A DNA stretch of 64,000 nucleotides from Arthrobacter sp. QXT-31 (GCF_001969265.1 NZ_CP019304.1:2418001-2482000), one strand, 5' to 3'. Numbered from the stretch's first letter, positions 32,902 through 41,692 are shown. Notes: generated by a model from the letters alone, not told the origin. Program-made: numbers and translations.

Positions 32902-33630
32902 CTAGTCCCGGAGGGTAATCAGCTTCCAGGGCAGGCGTGCGGGGTCAGCGGGGGAGACGTCAACAGAAATGTCGGCCCGCGCCATGTCCTCTTCGAGGAA
33001 CAGGGTTCCCGTGGCGATGCGTGCATTGTTGGACGCGATGACCCGCCCGTTGGGTCCGAGCAGGACAACCACCGGTTCCCTGAGCTGAAGGGCGCGGAGG
33101 AAGACTCCCTCAAGATTCGCCAGGGTCAGGTCGCACCCAAGGATCTGCGTTCCCTGTGCAGTGGGCGCGGGAACGCAGAGCGTGATGATGCTGACGTTGA
33201 TGCCGCCGAAGTCAACGTACGGCCCCACGGCTACGGGGTGTCCGCTGGCGGTCGGGATGGTGAACCACTCACGCGTGGTGTAGTCGTAGTAGTTCAGCGA
33301 GTCCGGGTTGAGGTCATGGGTGACGAAACGCGGTTCGCCGGTGCGTTGGGTCCGCCACCATTCCAGCCAGTGGGTTGTTTCCTGGAGGCTCCCCGGCGCG
33401 TAGGCGATTCCGGCCCCGATGATGAGATCCGAGTGCTGCTTGATGAAATTAGCCAGCTCCTGCTTCAGGAACAGGAATTCGCTGCGCCGCGGAACGCCTG
33501 GCGCGGCGGCGGCCGCGGCGGTGACGGAGCCGGCGATCTTCTCCAGATCGACGAAGACGCGGCTGATGCTGGAGGAGAGCACGGCGGCCGTCCGCTCAAG
33601 GGCTTCTTCTACAGTCTCCACGTCATGCAC
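32902..33630 (-). CDS. Cache-domain protein without membrane segments
   Basis: A 242-residue protein with an N-terminal helix (about 5-65) and a Cache/PDC-like sensor domain (about 70-225): YYDYTTREWFTIPTASGHPVAVGPYVDFGG and VSIITLCVPAP, then LGCDLTLANLEGVFLRAL, the typical arrangement of Cache ligand pockets. Usually such domains are extracellular, yet I see no signal peptide or transmembrane helix, so it appears cytosolic. Its GTG start overlaps the end of the upstream GntR gene by eight bases, so the two are co-translated. It probably senses a small carboxylate or amino acid for that regulator; this is an inference. Confidence 0.75.
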   Translation of the reverse strand: MHDVETVEEALERTAAVLSSSISRVFVDLEKIAGSVTAAAAAAPGVPRRSEFLFLKQELANFIKQHSDLIIGAGIAYAPGSLQETTHWLEWWRTQRTGEPRFVTHDLNPDSLNYYDYTTREWFTIPTASGHPVAVGPYVDFGGINVSIITLCVPAPTAQGTQILGCDLTLANLEGVFLRALQLREPVVVLLGPNGRVIASNNARIATGTLFLEEDMARADISVDVSPADPARLPWKLITLRD

Positions 33631-34399
33631 CTTCTTCGGGCCGCATCTTCAACCTCAGATGCTGCTCTATCAAGTATTCGGTCTCGTTGCGGCTGTGCCG
33701 TTCGGCGGCACTGGCGGCCGCGTCACCGTCCCGCGCCCTGATGGCTGCCACAATGGCGGCGTGGTCCGCCACGGACGTGGCGTCGTTGCCTGACTCGCCG
33801 GAGTGTCCCCACCACAGGGTCATCAGTTCGGCTTCAAGTTGCAGGGCAACAGAGGTCAGCTTGCTCGACTGGGCGGCGATGCTGACGGCGACGTGGAACC
33901 GGCTGTCCATGCGGCGCCGCGCTCGCGCATCTTCGGCGTCCCGGTGGCGTTTCGCCAGGTCTTCGAGGTGCTCGACGTTTTGGGGGTCGGCGCGGCTGGC
34001 GGCCAGGCGTGCCGACATTGACGAGATGGCAGCGCCCAGGTCCCCGAGGTCCCTCAGGGTTTCGGTGCTGGTATCCCGGAGCTTGTCCTGAAGCTGGGAG
34101 TCGGTGAATTCGATCTGGCGGCGGATCACACTGCCGCCGCTGCGTCCCCGGCTGGTTTCGATCAGGCCCTTGGTCCGTAGGGCGGCGAGGGACTGCCGGA
34201 GGGTGATCGGGGAGATGCCCAGTTCGGCGGCCAGCACAGACTCCGTGGGCAGCCTGTCACCTTCGGTCAGGATGCCCATCAGAATGGCGGTTTCGATCTG
34301 GTAGGAGACCTGGTCCGCCCTGCCCAGCCCCTCGGGCTCGCTGCCGCGAAGCAGCAGGAGCAGGTCAAGCGCGGAGGTTGAAATTCCCACACTTGCCAT
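33623..34399 (-). CDS. GntR-family regulator with FCD ligand domain
   Basis: A 258-residue FadR-subfamily regulator. Residues about 35-95 form the winged helix (TESVLAAELGISPITLRQSLAALRTKGLI). Residues about 115-240 are the FCD domain, with metal-binding positions in DSRFHVAV and DHAAIVAAIRARD. ATG at 34399 follows GGAGGAGG. It overlaps the Cache-domain gene by eight bases, so both are made together. The leader contains CGTTTAACG (34447-34455), a perfect 9-bp palindrome that could be its own operator. Target genes are not adjacent, apart from the Cache gene. Confidence 0.87.
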   Translation of the reverse strand: MASVGISTSALDLLLLLRGSEPEGLGRADQVSYQIETAILMGILTEGDRLPTESVLAAELGISPITLRQSLAALRTKGLIETSRGRSGGSVIRRQIEFTDSQLQDKLRDTSTETLRDLGDLGAAISSMSARLAASRADPQNVEHLEDLAKRHRDAEDARARRRMDSRFHVAVSIAAQSSKLTSVALQLEAELMTLWWGHSGESGNDATSVADHAAIVAAIRARDGDAAASAAERHSRNETEYLIEQHLRLKMRPEEGA

Positions 34400-34482
34400 T
34401 CCAGGGCCTCCTCCCGCCACTTTCCCGATTACCTTCAATCTTTGCACGTTTAACGGTTTGGACCACGAACCCGGGTAAAGCG

Positions 34483-34911
34483 CTACTTTCCGTGCCCGCC
34501 GCCGGAGGTCCCGCCGTCGGAAGTTTCCGCATGCTCAGCCGCCTGCTTCTTTTTCTGCCCTTCCAGCCACGCCATGATGGCGGCCAGCCTGATGCGGCGG
34601 TGGGTGCCGCGGTATTCCACGGGTATCTCGCCCCGGTCCGTCATGTTCCGCAGGTACGTGTGGGAGATGCCGGCCAGTTCGGCTGCCTGTGAGGTGGTGA
34701 GCATTTCCTCCACGCTGCTGACAGTCACCGCTTCACCGCGGCTGAACCTGGCCAGAAGGTCGACGACGGCGTCCCTCGCCTGGGGCGGGAGGCGGTGGAC
34801 GGTACCGTCCACGAACACGGTGATGTCGGTGCCGCCGTCGAGAGCGCGCTGCAGCACCAGCGCATCCTCGGCGGGAAGGGCGGGCGCCACCCTGGGAGCA
34901 ATCAGAGCCAT
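34483..34911 (-). CDS. Helix-turn-helix protein, excisionase (MerR-like) type
   Basis: A 142-residue protein. Residues about 70-118 are the excisionase-type winged helix: MLTTSQAAELAGISHTYLRNMTDRGEIPVEYRGTHRRIRLAAIMAWLE. The N-terminal part (ALVLQRALDGGTDITVFVDGTVHRLPPQARDAVVDLLARF) is a second small domain seen in antitoxin-like DNA-binding proteins of actinobacteria. No toxin gene is adjacent, unless the downstream small genes are considered. A TAGGCT box lies six bases upstream of the ATG with no ribosome site. A possible orphan antitoxin or a transcription factor. Confidence 0.8.
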   Translation of the reverse strand: MALIAPRVAPALPAEDALVLQRALDGGTDITVFVDGTVHRLPPQARDAVVDLLARFSRGEAVTVSSVEEMLTTSQAAELAGISHTYLRNMTDRGEIPVEYRGTHRRIRLAAIMAWLEGQKKKQAAEHAETSDGGTSGGGHGK

Positions 34912-34917
34912 GGCAGA

Positions 34918-34923
34918 AGCCTA
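34918..34923 (-). promoter_or_regulatory. -10 box for leaderless HTH gene
   Basis: On the minus strand TAGGCT, six bases, then ATG at 34911. Confidence 0.5.
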
Positions 34924-34979
34924 ACTGCTGTCACAGCCGGGCCGGTTATGGCGTGAACCGAATGTGCCGCCGCGCCGGA

Positions 34980-34985
34980 TATGCT
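34980..34985 (+). promoter_or_regulatory. -10 box for leaderless alpha/beta hydrolase gene
   Basis: TATGCT ends six bases before ATG 34992. No Shine-Dalgarno is present. Confidence 0.5.
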
Positions 34986-34991
34986 CTGCGG

Positions 34992-35786
34992 ATGAGACTT
35001 GGCGAGGGAGTTGCTGTAACAGCGAACGGCCTGACGGGCCGGCTGTACTCTTCGAACGTGGCTTCGGCTGGTGGCCGCCCGGCCTTTGTGCTGCTCCACG
35101 GCATTGGCGTCTCGCACCGTTATCTGGCCCGGCTGCACCTTGAACTCGCCAAGAGTGCCGCGGTCTATTCCTTCGACCTGCCGGGCTTCGGCGGTACACC
35201 CCGTCCCGGGCATCAGGTGACCGTCGGCGAGTATGCGGCCTTCGTGGCGGCGGTCCTCTCGCAGCGGGGCGTGGAGTCCTGCATCGTGGTGGGACATTCC
35301 ATGGGGGTCCAGTTTGCGGTGGAACTGGCGCTTCAGGCGCCCGGGCTGGTGACCCGGACAGTGCTCATGGGCCCCGTGGTGGATCCCGCGCGCAGGAGTG
35401 CGGCCTGGCACGCGCTGGCGCTCACCCGGGACGCCCTGTTCAGTGAGCCGCCGTCCACCAATGCCGTCGTTTTCACTGACTACTTCCGGGCCGGATTCCG
35501 GTGGTACATGACCGAACTTCCCGTGATGATGGAGTACCCGCTCGACGTCCGGGTGCGGGGCGTGGCACAGCCGGTGCTCGTGCTCCGCGGGGGCAGGGAT
35601 CCGATCGCCCGGCGTCCGTGGTGTCAATTCCTCGCCGCGAACGCACCGGACGGTGCCTTTGCCGAGGTGCACGGGTGCGGGCACGTTGTCCAGGAGACCG
35701 CCACCGAAGATGTTGCCCGGATCATCCGGGGCTGGTCAGGCACTGCAGCCGAGGGCTCCGCGGCAGCCGGCGGCGCCGTGACTTAA
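34992..35786 (+). CDS. Alpha/beta hydrolase
   Basis: A 264-residue cytosolic hydrolase. The oxyanion HG is in FVLLHGIGVSHRY, the nucleophile elbow is VVGHSMGVQFA (catalytic Ser), the acid is in RGGRDPIARR and the catalytic His in HGCGHVVQE, so the triad is complete. Such proteins include esterases, carboxylesterases and C-C bond hydrolases of aromatic pathways; the exact substrate is not shown. It is divergent from the HTH protein gene across about 80 bases and convergent with ptsI through a long palindrome. Confidence 0.85.
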   Translation: MRLGEGVAVTANGLTGRLYSSNVASAGGRPAFVLLHGIGVSHRYLARLHLELAKSAAVYSFDLPGFGGTPRPGHQVTVGEYAAFVAAVLSQRGVESCIVVGHSMGVQFAVELALQAPGLVTRTVLMGPVVDPARRSAAWHALALTRDALFSEPPSTNAVVFTDYFRAGFRWYMTELPVMMEYPLDVRVRGVAQPVLVLRGGRDPIARRPWCQFLAANAPDGAFAEVHGCGHVVQETATEDVARIIRGWSGTAAEGSAAAGGAVT

Positions 35787-35820
35787 ACGCCGGCGTGAAG
35801 GCGTGAAAGCCTGAAATGCC

Positions 35821-35852
35821 GGCAGATGCCCCGGAATTCCGGGGCACCTGCC
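35821..35852. terminator. Bidirectional hairpin between alpha/beta hydrolase and ptsI
   Basis: TGCCCCGGAATTCCGGGGCA (35827-35846) is a perfect 20-bp palindrome, extended by GGCAG/CTGCC arms with one mismatch. It lies 34 bases after one stop and 31 bases after the other. There is no strong T-run, so termination strength is uncertain. Confidence 0.65.
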
Positions 35853-35883
35853 CGCATTCGATCCCTATCCTGCTGGGCGGGAA

Positions 35884-37569
35884 CTACAGTCCGAGTTCCT
35901 CCAGGACGGGCAGCTTCTCCCGGACCCAGGCCCGGGCCTCGACGGCACTCGGCGCGGACAGGGCCAGCTTGGCCAGCTCCTGGGCCTCAGCCAGCGTGAC
36001 GGTCTTCAGCACGGCGGCCACCGCCGCCAGTGAGCGGGCGGTCATGGACAGTGTGGTGACCCCCAGGCCGGTCAGGACGACGGCGAGGGCGGGATCCGCC
36101 GCGGCCTCGCCGCAGACGCCCACCGGCTTGTTGTGTCCCTCGGCCCTGGAGCCCTCAACGGTCAGGCCCACCAAGCGCAGCACGGCCGGCTGCCACGGCG
36201 TGTTCAGCCCGGCGAGGGGACCCAGCTGGCGGTCGGCGGCCATGGCGTACTGGGTGAGGTCGTTGGTTCCCAGGCTGGCGAACGCGACTTCGCGCAGGAT
36301 GGTGTCGGCGGTGAGGGCGGCGGACGGAACCTCCACCATCACACCCGGCGTCTTGATGCCGGCCTCGGCACACATGGTGGCGAAGCGGGCGGCTTCCTCT
36401 GCCGTCGAAATCATCGGGGCCATGACCCACACGTCAGCCTCCGACTCCGCCTCGGCCTTCGCGATCGCCTCCAGCTGCCGGTCCAGGACGCCCGGAGTGG
36501 TGAAGTCGGTGCGGTAGCCGCGCACGCCCAGGGCCGGGTTGGGTTCGGTGGAGTCGGTGAGGAACGGAAGCGGCTTGTCTGCGCCGGCGTCCAGGGTGCG
36601 GAGCACCACCTTCTTGCCGGGGAAGGCGTCGAACACGCCCTTGTAGGCGGCGGCCTGTTCCTCAACGGTGGGCTCGGTGTCCCGTTCCAGGAAGCAGAAC
36701 TCGGTGCGGAACAGGCCCACGCCCTGGGCGCCGAGCTTGGCCGCAGCCTGGGCGTCCTTGGCACCGCCGACGTTGGCGAGGAGGGGCACCAGGTGGCCGT
36801 CCGCCGTCGAGCCCGTACCGCTGAATTCGGCGAGCAGGGACGCAGTGGCGGCCCATGCCTCCGCGGCCGCACGCAGCGACCCGTCCGGGTTCGCCGTGAT
36901 GGAACCGGCGGCGCCGTCAACGTAAACCTCAGTGCCGTCGGGGAGCTCGTCCACGCCGACGGCGGCCACGACGGCGGGCAGGCCGAGTGAGCGGGCGATG
37001 ATGGCGGTGTGCGACTGCGGACCGCCGCCGGCGGTCACGAGTGCGAGGACCTTGTTGGGATCGAGGGTGGCGGTGTCTGCCGGGGCCAGGTCCTCGGCCA
37101 CCAGGATGAAGGGTTCGTTCGACGACGGGATGCCTGGGGCGGGGACGCCGCGCAGTTCGGCAACGATGCGGGCGCGGACATCCAGGATGTCGGTGGCGCG
37201 TTCGGCCATGTAGCCGCCGAGGTTGTGCAGCATCTCCGAAACCGAGGAACCCGATTCCCAGATGGCGCGCTGCGGTGAGGTCCCCCGGGCGATCAGCTTC
37301 GCGGCGCCCTTGATCAGCATGGTGTCCTTGGCCATCAGTGCCGTGGCTTCCAGGACGGCCTTGCCATCACCGGTGGCGTGGTCCGCGCGGGCCCGCAGCT
37401 CATCATGGACGGCACCCGCTGCAGCCTTGAGCGCTGCCGTTGCCTCTTCGGGTGTGGTCCCGGCAGCCAGCTGTTCGCCGGCCGGAGGTTCGCTGATGGG
37501 CTTGGGCATCTGGCGGATCGTTCCGATGATGCGGCCGGGGCTGACGCCTACTCCTGGGAAGTTCTGCAC
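35884..37569 (-). CDS. ptsI: Phosphoenolpyruvate-protein phosphotransferase (enzyme I of PTS)
   Basis: A 561-residue cytosolic enzyme I that takes phosphate from PEP and passes it to HPr. The phosphohistidine is H187 in GGGPQSHTAIIARSLGLP (E. coli EI uses H189). The C-terminal PEP-binding barrel shows GVGLFRTEFCFLERD, VLRTLDAGADKPLPF and VGVCGEAA with the catalytic Cys in VCGE. GTG at 37569 has AGGA upstream. It is divergent from a tetR-mtlA-mtlD set. HPr (ptsH) is not in the window. Confidence 0.95.
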   Translation of the reverse strand: MQNFPGVGVSPGRIIGTIRQMPKPISEPPAGEQLAAGTTPEEATAALKAAAGAVHDELRARADHATGDGKAVLEATALMAKDTMLIKGAAKLIARGTSPQRAIWESGSSVSEMLHNLGGYMAERATDILDVRARIVAELRGVPAPGIPSSNEPFILVAEDLAPADTATLDPNKVLALVTAGGGPQSHTAIIARSLGLPAVVAAVGVDELPDGTEVYVDGAAGSITANPDGSLRAAAEAWAATASLLAEFSGTGSTADGHLVPLLANVGGAKDAQAAAKLGAQGVGLFRTEFCFLERDTEPTVEEQAAAYKGVFDAFPGKKVVLRTLDAGADKPLPFLTDSTEPNPALGVRGYRTDFTTPGVLDRQLEAIAKAEAESEADVWVMAPMISTAEEAARFATMCAEAGIKTPGVMVEVPSAALTADTILREVAFASLGTNDLTQYAMAADRQLGPLAGLNTPWQPAVLRLVGLTVEGSRAEGHNKPVGVCGEAAADPALAVVLTGLGVTTLSMTARSLAAVAAVLKTVTLAEAQELAKLALSAPSAVEARAWVREKLPVLEELGL

Positions 37570-37681
37570 TGAAGGTCCTCATTCTCTGCCGGTAGCCAGG
37601 CCCGCCCGTGTCTGCCCGGGGAGCCCGGAAGTTCGGAACGGCTGCGTCCGATGCTGCTTTGCGGTGCCTGAAAAAATTGTA

Positions 37682-37697
37682 TGTGATTCAGTTCATA
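37682..37697. promoter_or_regulatory. CRP/GlxR-like site in the ptsI-tetR interval
   Basis: TGTGA-TTCAGT-TCATA matches the CRP family consensus TGTGA-N6-TCACA at nine of ten positions. It lies 113 bases before the ptsI start and 30 bases before tetR. It partly overlaps the TetR-like palindrome at 37696-37710. Confidence 0.5.
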
Positions 37698-37710
37698 TAG
37701 CGTTGCTATA
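37696..37710. promoter_or_regulatory. Putative TetR operator (mannitol PTS region)
   Basis: TATAGC-GTT-GCTATA is a perfect 6-bp inverted repeat with three-base spacing just upstream of the TAGGGT -10 box, where repression by the adjacent TetR protein would act. Confidence 0.5.
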
Positions 37711-37715
37711 GGTGC

Positions 37716-37721
37716 TAGGGT
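37716..37721 (+). promoter_or_regulatory. -10 box for leaderless tetR of the mtl cluster
   Basis: TAGGGT followed by seven bases and the ATG at 37729. Confidence 0.55.
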
Positions 37722-37728
37722 AGCGGTT

Positions 37729-38457
37729 ATGAGTTTCGATGGCCAGCTTCCGCCCAAAATGAGGCTGTTGCGTGCGGCAGCCGAACTGCTGGCCAAATCC
37801 GCGGGGGCCGCTGTTTCCACCCGCCAGATCACGCAGCTGGCGGGCGTTACGGCGCCCACCCTCTATCACCACTTCGGTGACAAGGAGGGCCTGTTTGACG
37901 CAGTTGTCGCCGCGGGCTTCGAAGAGTATGTGGCGGGCGAGAGGGACTTCGCCCCGTCCGGACAGCCGCTGGTGGACATCCGGCGGATGTGGGACAACCA
38001 CGTGCAGTTCGGGCTCAAGCAGCCCGAACTCTATCTGGTCATGTTCGGTAACATCCGCCCCGAGAGCCGCCCGGCCATCGTCGCCGACGCGGAGGGTCTC
38101 CTGGAGGAAATGCTGAATAAGGCCGCTGCGGCCGGACAGCTGAACGTCCAGCCACGGGAAGCAGCCAGGAGCATCCTGGCGGCCAACGTGGGCGTGACGC
38201 TCATGCTGATCGCAGAACCGGCCGTGGAGCGGAACCTGGAGCTGTCCACGATGACCCGGGACGCCATGATCTTTGCGGTGTCCAGGGACCAGGGGCGGGA
38301 TGCGGGACCGGAGGACTCCGGAAAGTCATCAGTGGTGGTGGCTGCCATTGCGCTGAATGCGGCGCTGCAGGCATCCCACTCGGACCAGCTCACCAGCTCG
38401 GAACTCAAGCTTTTCCTCGAATGGCTCCACCGGATCTCCACCAGTTCCACCAGCTAG
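37729..38457 (+). CDS. TetR-family regulator of the mannitol PTS cluster
   Basis: A 242-residue TetR protein. The DNA-binding domain (about residues 10-55) includes AAVSTRQITQLAGVTAPTLYHHFGDKEGLF; the rest is a longer than usual ligand domain ending in a Ser/Thr tail. It lies directly upstream of mtlA (54 bases) and divergent from ptsI, so it most likely represses both PTS genes and itself. A palindrome at 37696-37710 and a leaderless -10 box support autoregulation. The inducer may be mannitol or a phosphorylated sugar; this is not shown by sequence. Confidence 0.85.
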   Translation: MSFDGQLPPKMRLLRAAAELLAKSAGAAVSTRQITQLAGVTAPTLYHHFGDKEGLFDAVVAAGFEEYVAGERDFAPSGQPLVDIRRMWDNHVQFGLKQPELYLVMFGNIRPESRPAIVADAEGLLEEMLNKAAAAGQLNVQPREAARSILAANVGVTLMLIAEPAVERNLELSTMTRDAMIFAVSRDQGRDAGPEDSGKSSVVVAAIALNAALQASHSDQLTSSELKLFLEWLHRISTSSTS

Positions 38458-38510
38458 TCGAAACTATCGGACCATCCTGCGGTGCCGCAGGGACCACGTT
38501 AGGAATTCAC

Positions 38511-40529
38511 ATGGCAACAGAGACAGTTGCAAAACCCAAAACCAGCGCGCGGGTGCATGTCCAGAAATTCGGGACTTTCCTGTCCGGGATGATCATGCCC
38601 AACATTGGCGCCTTTATCGCCTGGGGCCTCATCACCGCGCTCTTCATTGAGAAGGGATACATCCCGGTTCCGGAACTCGGTGGCTTCGGCACCAATGCGG
38701 CCGGGGAGCCCAACGTGGGCCTTGTTGGCCCCATGATCACCTACCTGTTGCCCCTCCTGATCGGCTACACCGGCGGCAAGATGGTCCATGATGTCCGGGG
38801 CGGCGTCGTCGGTGCCATCGGCACCATGGGTGTGATCGTGGGCGCCGGCATTCCGATGTTCATCGGCGCCATGATCATGGGCCCGCTGGGCGGCTGGACC
38901 ATGAAGAAGCTCGACGCGATCTGGCACGGCAAGATCCGCCCGGGCTTCGAGATGCTGGTGAACAACTTCTCTGCCGGCATCTGGGGCGCCCTGCTGGCCC
39001 TGCTTGGCTTCTACGGCATCTCGCCGCTGGTCAGCGCCTTCAGCACGGCTGCCGGAAACGTGGTTCAGTTCCTGGTGAACAACGGGTTGCTGCCTCTGAC
39101 CTCCATCTTCATCGAGCCTGCCAAGGTCCTGTTCCTCAATAACGCCATCAACCACGGCGTGCTGACCCCGCTGGGCATCCAGCAGTCGCTGGATCAGGGC
39201 AAGTCCATCCTGTTCCTGCTCGAGGCCAACCCGGGCCCGGGCCTTGGGCTGCTGCTCGCCTACATGTTCTTCGGCCGCGGCGCGGCCAAGGCCTCGGCTC
39301 CCGGCGCTGCCATCATCCACTTCCTGGGCGGCATCCACGAGATCTACTTCCCGTACGTGCTGATGCGCCCGCTGCTGATCCTCGCCACGATCGCTGGCGG
39401 CATGACGGGCATCGCCACGCTGGCAGTCACAGGCGCCGGCCTTGTTGCCCCGTCCGCCCCCGGTTCCATCATTGCCGTGCTCGCCCAGACCTCCCGCGAC
39501 AGCTACTTCGGCGTCATCCTGTCGGTCGTGCTGGCCACCACGGTCTCCTTCCTCGTCGCCTCCGTGATCCTGAAGACCACGCGCCACAGTGACGAGGACG
39601 ATCTCACCGCGGCCACCAGCCGCATGGAGTCGATGAAGGGCAAGAAGAGTTCCGTTGCCTCCAACCTTACCGGGGCTGCGGCCGGCGGCGGCGTGGGCGT
39701 TCTGGCCGGCCCGATCAAGAACATTGTGTTCGCGTGCGACGCCGGCATGGGCTCCAGTGCCATGGGCGCCTCCGTGCTGCGCAACAAGATCAAGGCTGCC
39801 GGATTCCCGGAGGTCAATGTCACCAACGCGTCCATTGCCAACCTCAATGACACCTACGACGTTGTGGTCACCCACCAGGACCTGACCGAGCGGGCCAAGC
39901 CGGCAACATCCAGTGCCGTCCACGTTTCGGTGGACAACTTCATGAACAGCCCGCGTTACGACGAGATCGTCGAGATGGTCCAGCGCAGCAATGCAGAAGG
40001 CGCGGAAGCTCCCGCCACCGGCACGGCGGGCACCGCCGCTCCGGCTGCAGCCACCACAACCGAAACCGCCGCTGCCCCCGAAACTGCTGCGGCGGTTTCG
40101 GACATCCTGGTGCCGGAGAGCGTGGTCCTGACCGGCTCCGCCTCCACCCGGGACGCCGCGATCGACGAGGCGGGCCGGCTGCTCCTGGAGCGCGGTGCCG
40201 TGGACGAGGACTACATCCGCGCCATGCACGAGCGCGAGGAGTCCGTCAGCACCTACATGGGCAGCTTCCTGGCCATCCCGCACGGCACCAACGCCGCCAA
40301 GGACCACATCCGTAAGTCTGCAGTCTCGGTGGTCCGCTACCCCGACGGCATCGACTGGAACGGCAAGCAGGTCAAGTTCGTGGTGGGCGTGGCCGGTGTC
40401 AACAACGAGCACCTGCACATCCTGTCCTCAATCGCGAAGGTCTTCACCAACAAGGCACAGGTGGCGCAGCTTGAGGCGGCGACGACTGTGGACGAAGTCC
40501 TGGAGCTGTTCGGAAAGGTCAACGCATAG
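38511..40529 (+). CDS. mtlA: PTS mannitol transporter, EIICBA
   Basis: A 672-residue single-chain enzyme II that imports D-mannitol and phosphorylates it. EIIC: about eight to ten membrane segments (residues 15-370) with GGIHEIYFPYVLMRPLL. EIIB: phosphocysteine C409 in ACDAGMGSSAMGASVL. EIIA: phosphohistidine H591 in FLAIPHGTNAAKD near residue 590, after an Ala/Thr-rich linker (about 500-530). ATG at 38511 has AGGA. The stop overlaps mtlD by one base (TAGTG). Phosphate comes from enzyme I (ptsI, divergent) via HPr, encoded elsewhere. Confidence 0.95.
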   Translation: MATETVAKPKTSARVHVQKFGTFLSGMIMPNIGAFIAWGLITALFIEKGYIPVPELGGFGTNAAGEPNVGLVGPMITYLLPLLIGYTGGKMVHDVRGGVVGAIGTMGVIVGAGIPMFIGAMIMGPLGGWTMKKLDAIWHGKIRPGFEMLVNNFSAGIWGALLALLGFYGISPLVSAFSTAAGNVVQFLVNNGLLPLTSIFIEPAKVLFLNNAINHGVLTPLGIQQSLDQGKSILFLLEANPGPGLGLLLAYMFFGRGAAKASAPGAAIIHFLGGIHEIYFPYVLMRPLLILATIAGGMTGIATLAVTGAGLVAPSAPGSIIAVLAQTSRDSYFGVILSVVLATTVSFLVASVILKTTRHSDEDDLTAATSRMESMKGKKSSVASNLTGAAAGGGVGVLAGPIKNIVFACDAGMGSSAMGASVLRNKIKAAGFPEVNVTNASIANLNDTYDVVVTHQDLTERAKPATSSAVHVSVDNFMNSPRYDEIVEMVQRSNAEGAEAPATGTAGTAAPAAATTTETAAAPETAAAVSDILVPESVVLTGSASTRDAAIDEAGRLLLERGAVDEDYIRAMHEREESVSTYMGSFLAIPHGTNAAKDHIRKSAVSVVRYPDGIDWNGKQVKFVVGVAGVNNEHLHILSSIAKVFTNKAQVAQLEAATTVDEVLELFGKVNA

Positions 40530-41692
40530 TGAAGGCTGTACATTTTGGGGCCGGCAACATCGGCCGCGGGTTCGTCGGGCTGCTGCTGCACGATGCCGGG
40601 TATGAGGTGGTGTTCGCCGACGTCGCGGATGCCCTGATCGCCCAGCTCGCCGAGGCGGACAGCTACAGCGTGCACGAGGTGGGGGAGAACCCCGCCACCC
40701 GCACGGTGGACAACTTCCGGGCGGTGAACTCCGGCACCCAGGAGGCACAGCTCATCGAGGAAATCGCGACGGCGGACATCGTTACCACGGCGGTGGGTCC
40801 GCACATCCTGAAGTTCGTGGCCCCCGCGATCGCCAAGGGAATTGCCGCCCGCGCGGCGGGGCTGGCGCCGCTGCAGGTGATGGCCTGCGAGAACGCCATC
40901 AATGCCACGGATATCCTTCGCGAGTCGATCGTCTCGTCCTGGGACGAGGCGGCCGGATCGCTGGGGGACTCGGCCGTGTTCGCCAACACGGCCGTGGACC
41001 GCATCGTGCCCAACCAGGAGCCAGGGCAGGGCCTGGACGTCACGGTGGAGACGTTTTACGAGTGGGTCATCGACCGCACGCCGTTCGGCGGTGCTGCTCC
41101 GGTGATTCCGGGCGCCACCTTCGTGGATCAGCTCGGGCCATACATCGAGCGCAAGCTGTTCACGGTGAACACGGGGCACGCGTCCGCGGCGTACTTCGGC
41201 TTCGAGGCCGGGCTGGAGAAGATCTCCGACGCCATGGCGGACGAGGACGTTGCCGCGGACGTCCGTTCCGTGCTCGACGAGACCAAGCAGCTGCTCGTGT
41301 CCAAGCACGGCTTCAGCTACGACGAGCAGGAAGCCTACGTCCAGAAGATCCTGGCCCGCTTCACCAACCCGCATCTGCCGGACACCGTGCACCGCGTGGG
41401 CCGTGCTCCGCTGCGCAAGCTCAGCCGGCACGAACGCTTCATCGGCCCCGCCGCGGAACTGGCTGAACGCGGAATTGTCCCCGAGGCGCTGCTCGGGGCC
41501 ATCGCGGCCGCCCTCCGGTTCAATGACCCCGCCGATGCCGAGGCCGTCGAACTGGGCCAGATCCTGTCTTCGTCCGAGCCGGCCGCCGCCACCGAGCGCA
41601 TCACCGGGCTGGCGCCGGACCACCCGCTCTTCGCCGCAGTCTGCGGGCTCGTCGAGGAGCGCAAAGCGGAGGACGTCACGGCCCCGGCCTAG
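40529..41692 (+). CDS. mtlD: Mannitol-1-phosphate 5-dehydrogenase
   Basis: A 387-residue NAD-dependent dehydrogenase that converts mannitol 1-phosphate to fructose 6-phosphate. The nucleotide fold begins FGAGNIGRGFVG at residue 6. The substrate region includes ANTAVDRIVPNQ and the segment KLFTVNTGHASAAYFGF, with the catalytic Lys and His of the polyol dehydrogenase family. The GTG start overlaps the mtlA stop, giving tight coupling. A strong terminator follows at 41744-41776. With mtlA it forms a complete mannitol uptake and entry module. Confidence 0.95.
   Translation: MKAVHFGAGNIGRGFVGLLLHDAGYEVVFADVADALIAQLAEADSYSVHEVGENPATRTVDNFRAVNSGTQEAQLIEEIATADIVTTAVGPHILKFVAPAIAKGIAARAAGLAPLQVMACENAINATDILRESIVSSWDEAAGSLGDSAVFANTAVDRIVPNQEPGQGLDVTVETFYEWVIDRTPFGGAAPVIPGATFVDQLGPYIERKLFTVNTGHASAAYFGFEAGLEKISDAMADEDVAADVRSVLDETKQLLVSKHGFSYDEQEAYVQKILARFTNPHLPDTVHRVGRAPLRKLSRHERFIGPAAELAERGIVPEALLGAIAAALRFNDPADAEAVELGQILSSSEPAAATERITGLAPDHPLFAAVCGLVEERKAEDVTAPA

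Noticed and set aside
34483..34911. Toxin-antitoxin locus
   Set aside because: The HTH protein resembles antitoxin-type DNA-binding proteins, but no short coupled toxin gene is next to it.
38499..40418. A 639-codon minus-strand frame opposite mtlA
   Set aside because: Antisense shadow with Asp/His/Gly-rich composition; mtlA motifs are unambiguous on the plus strand.
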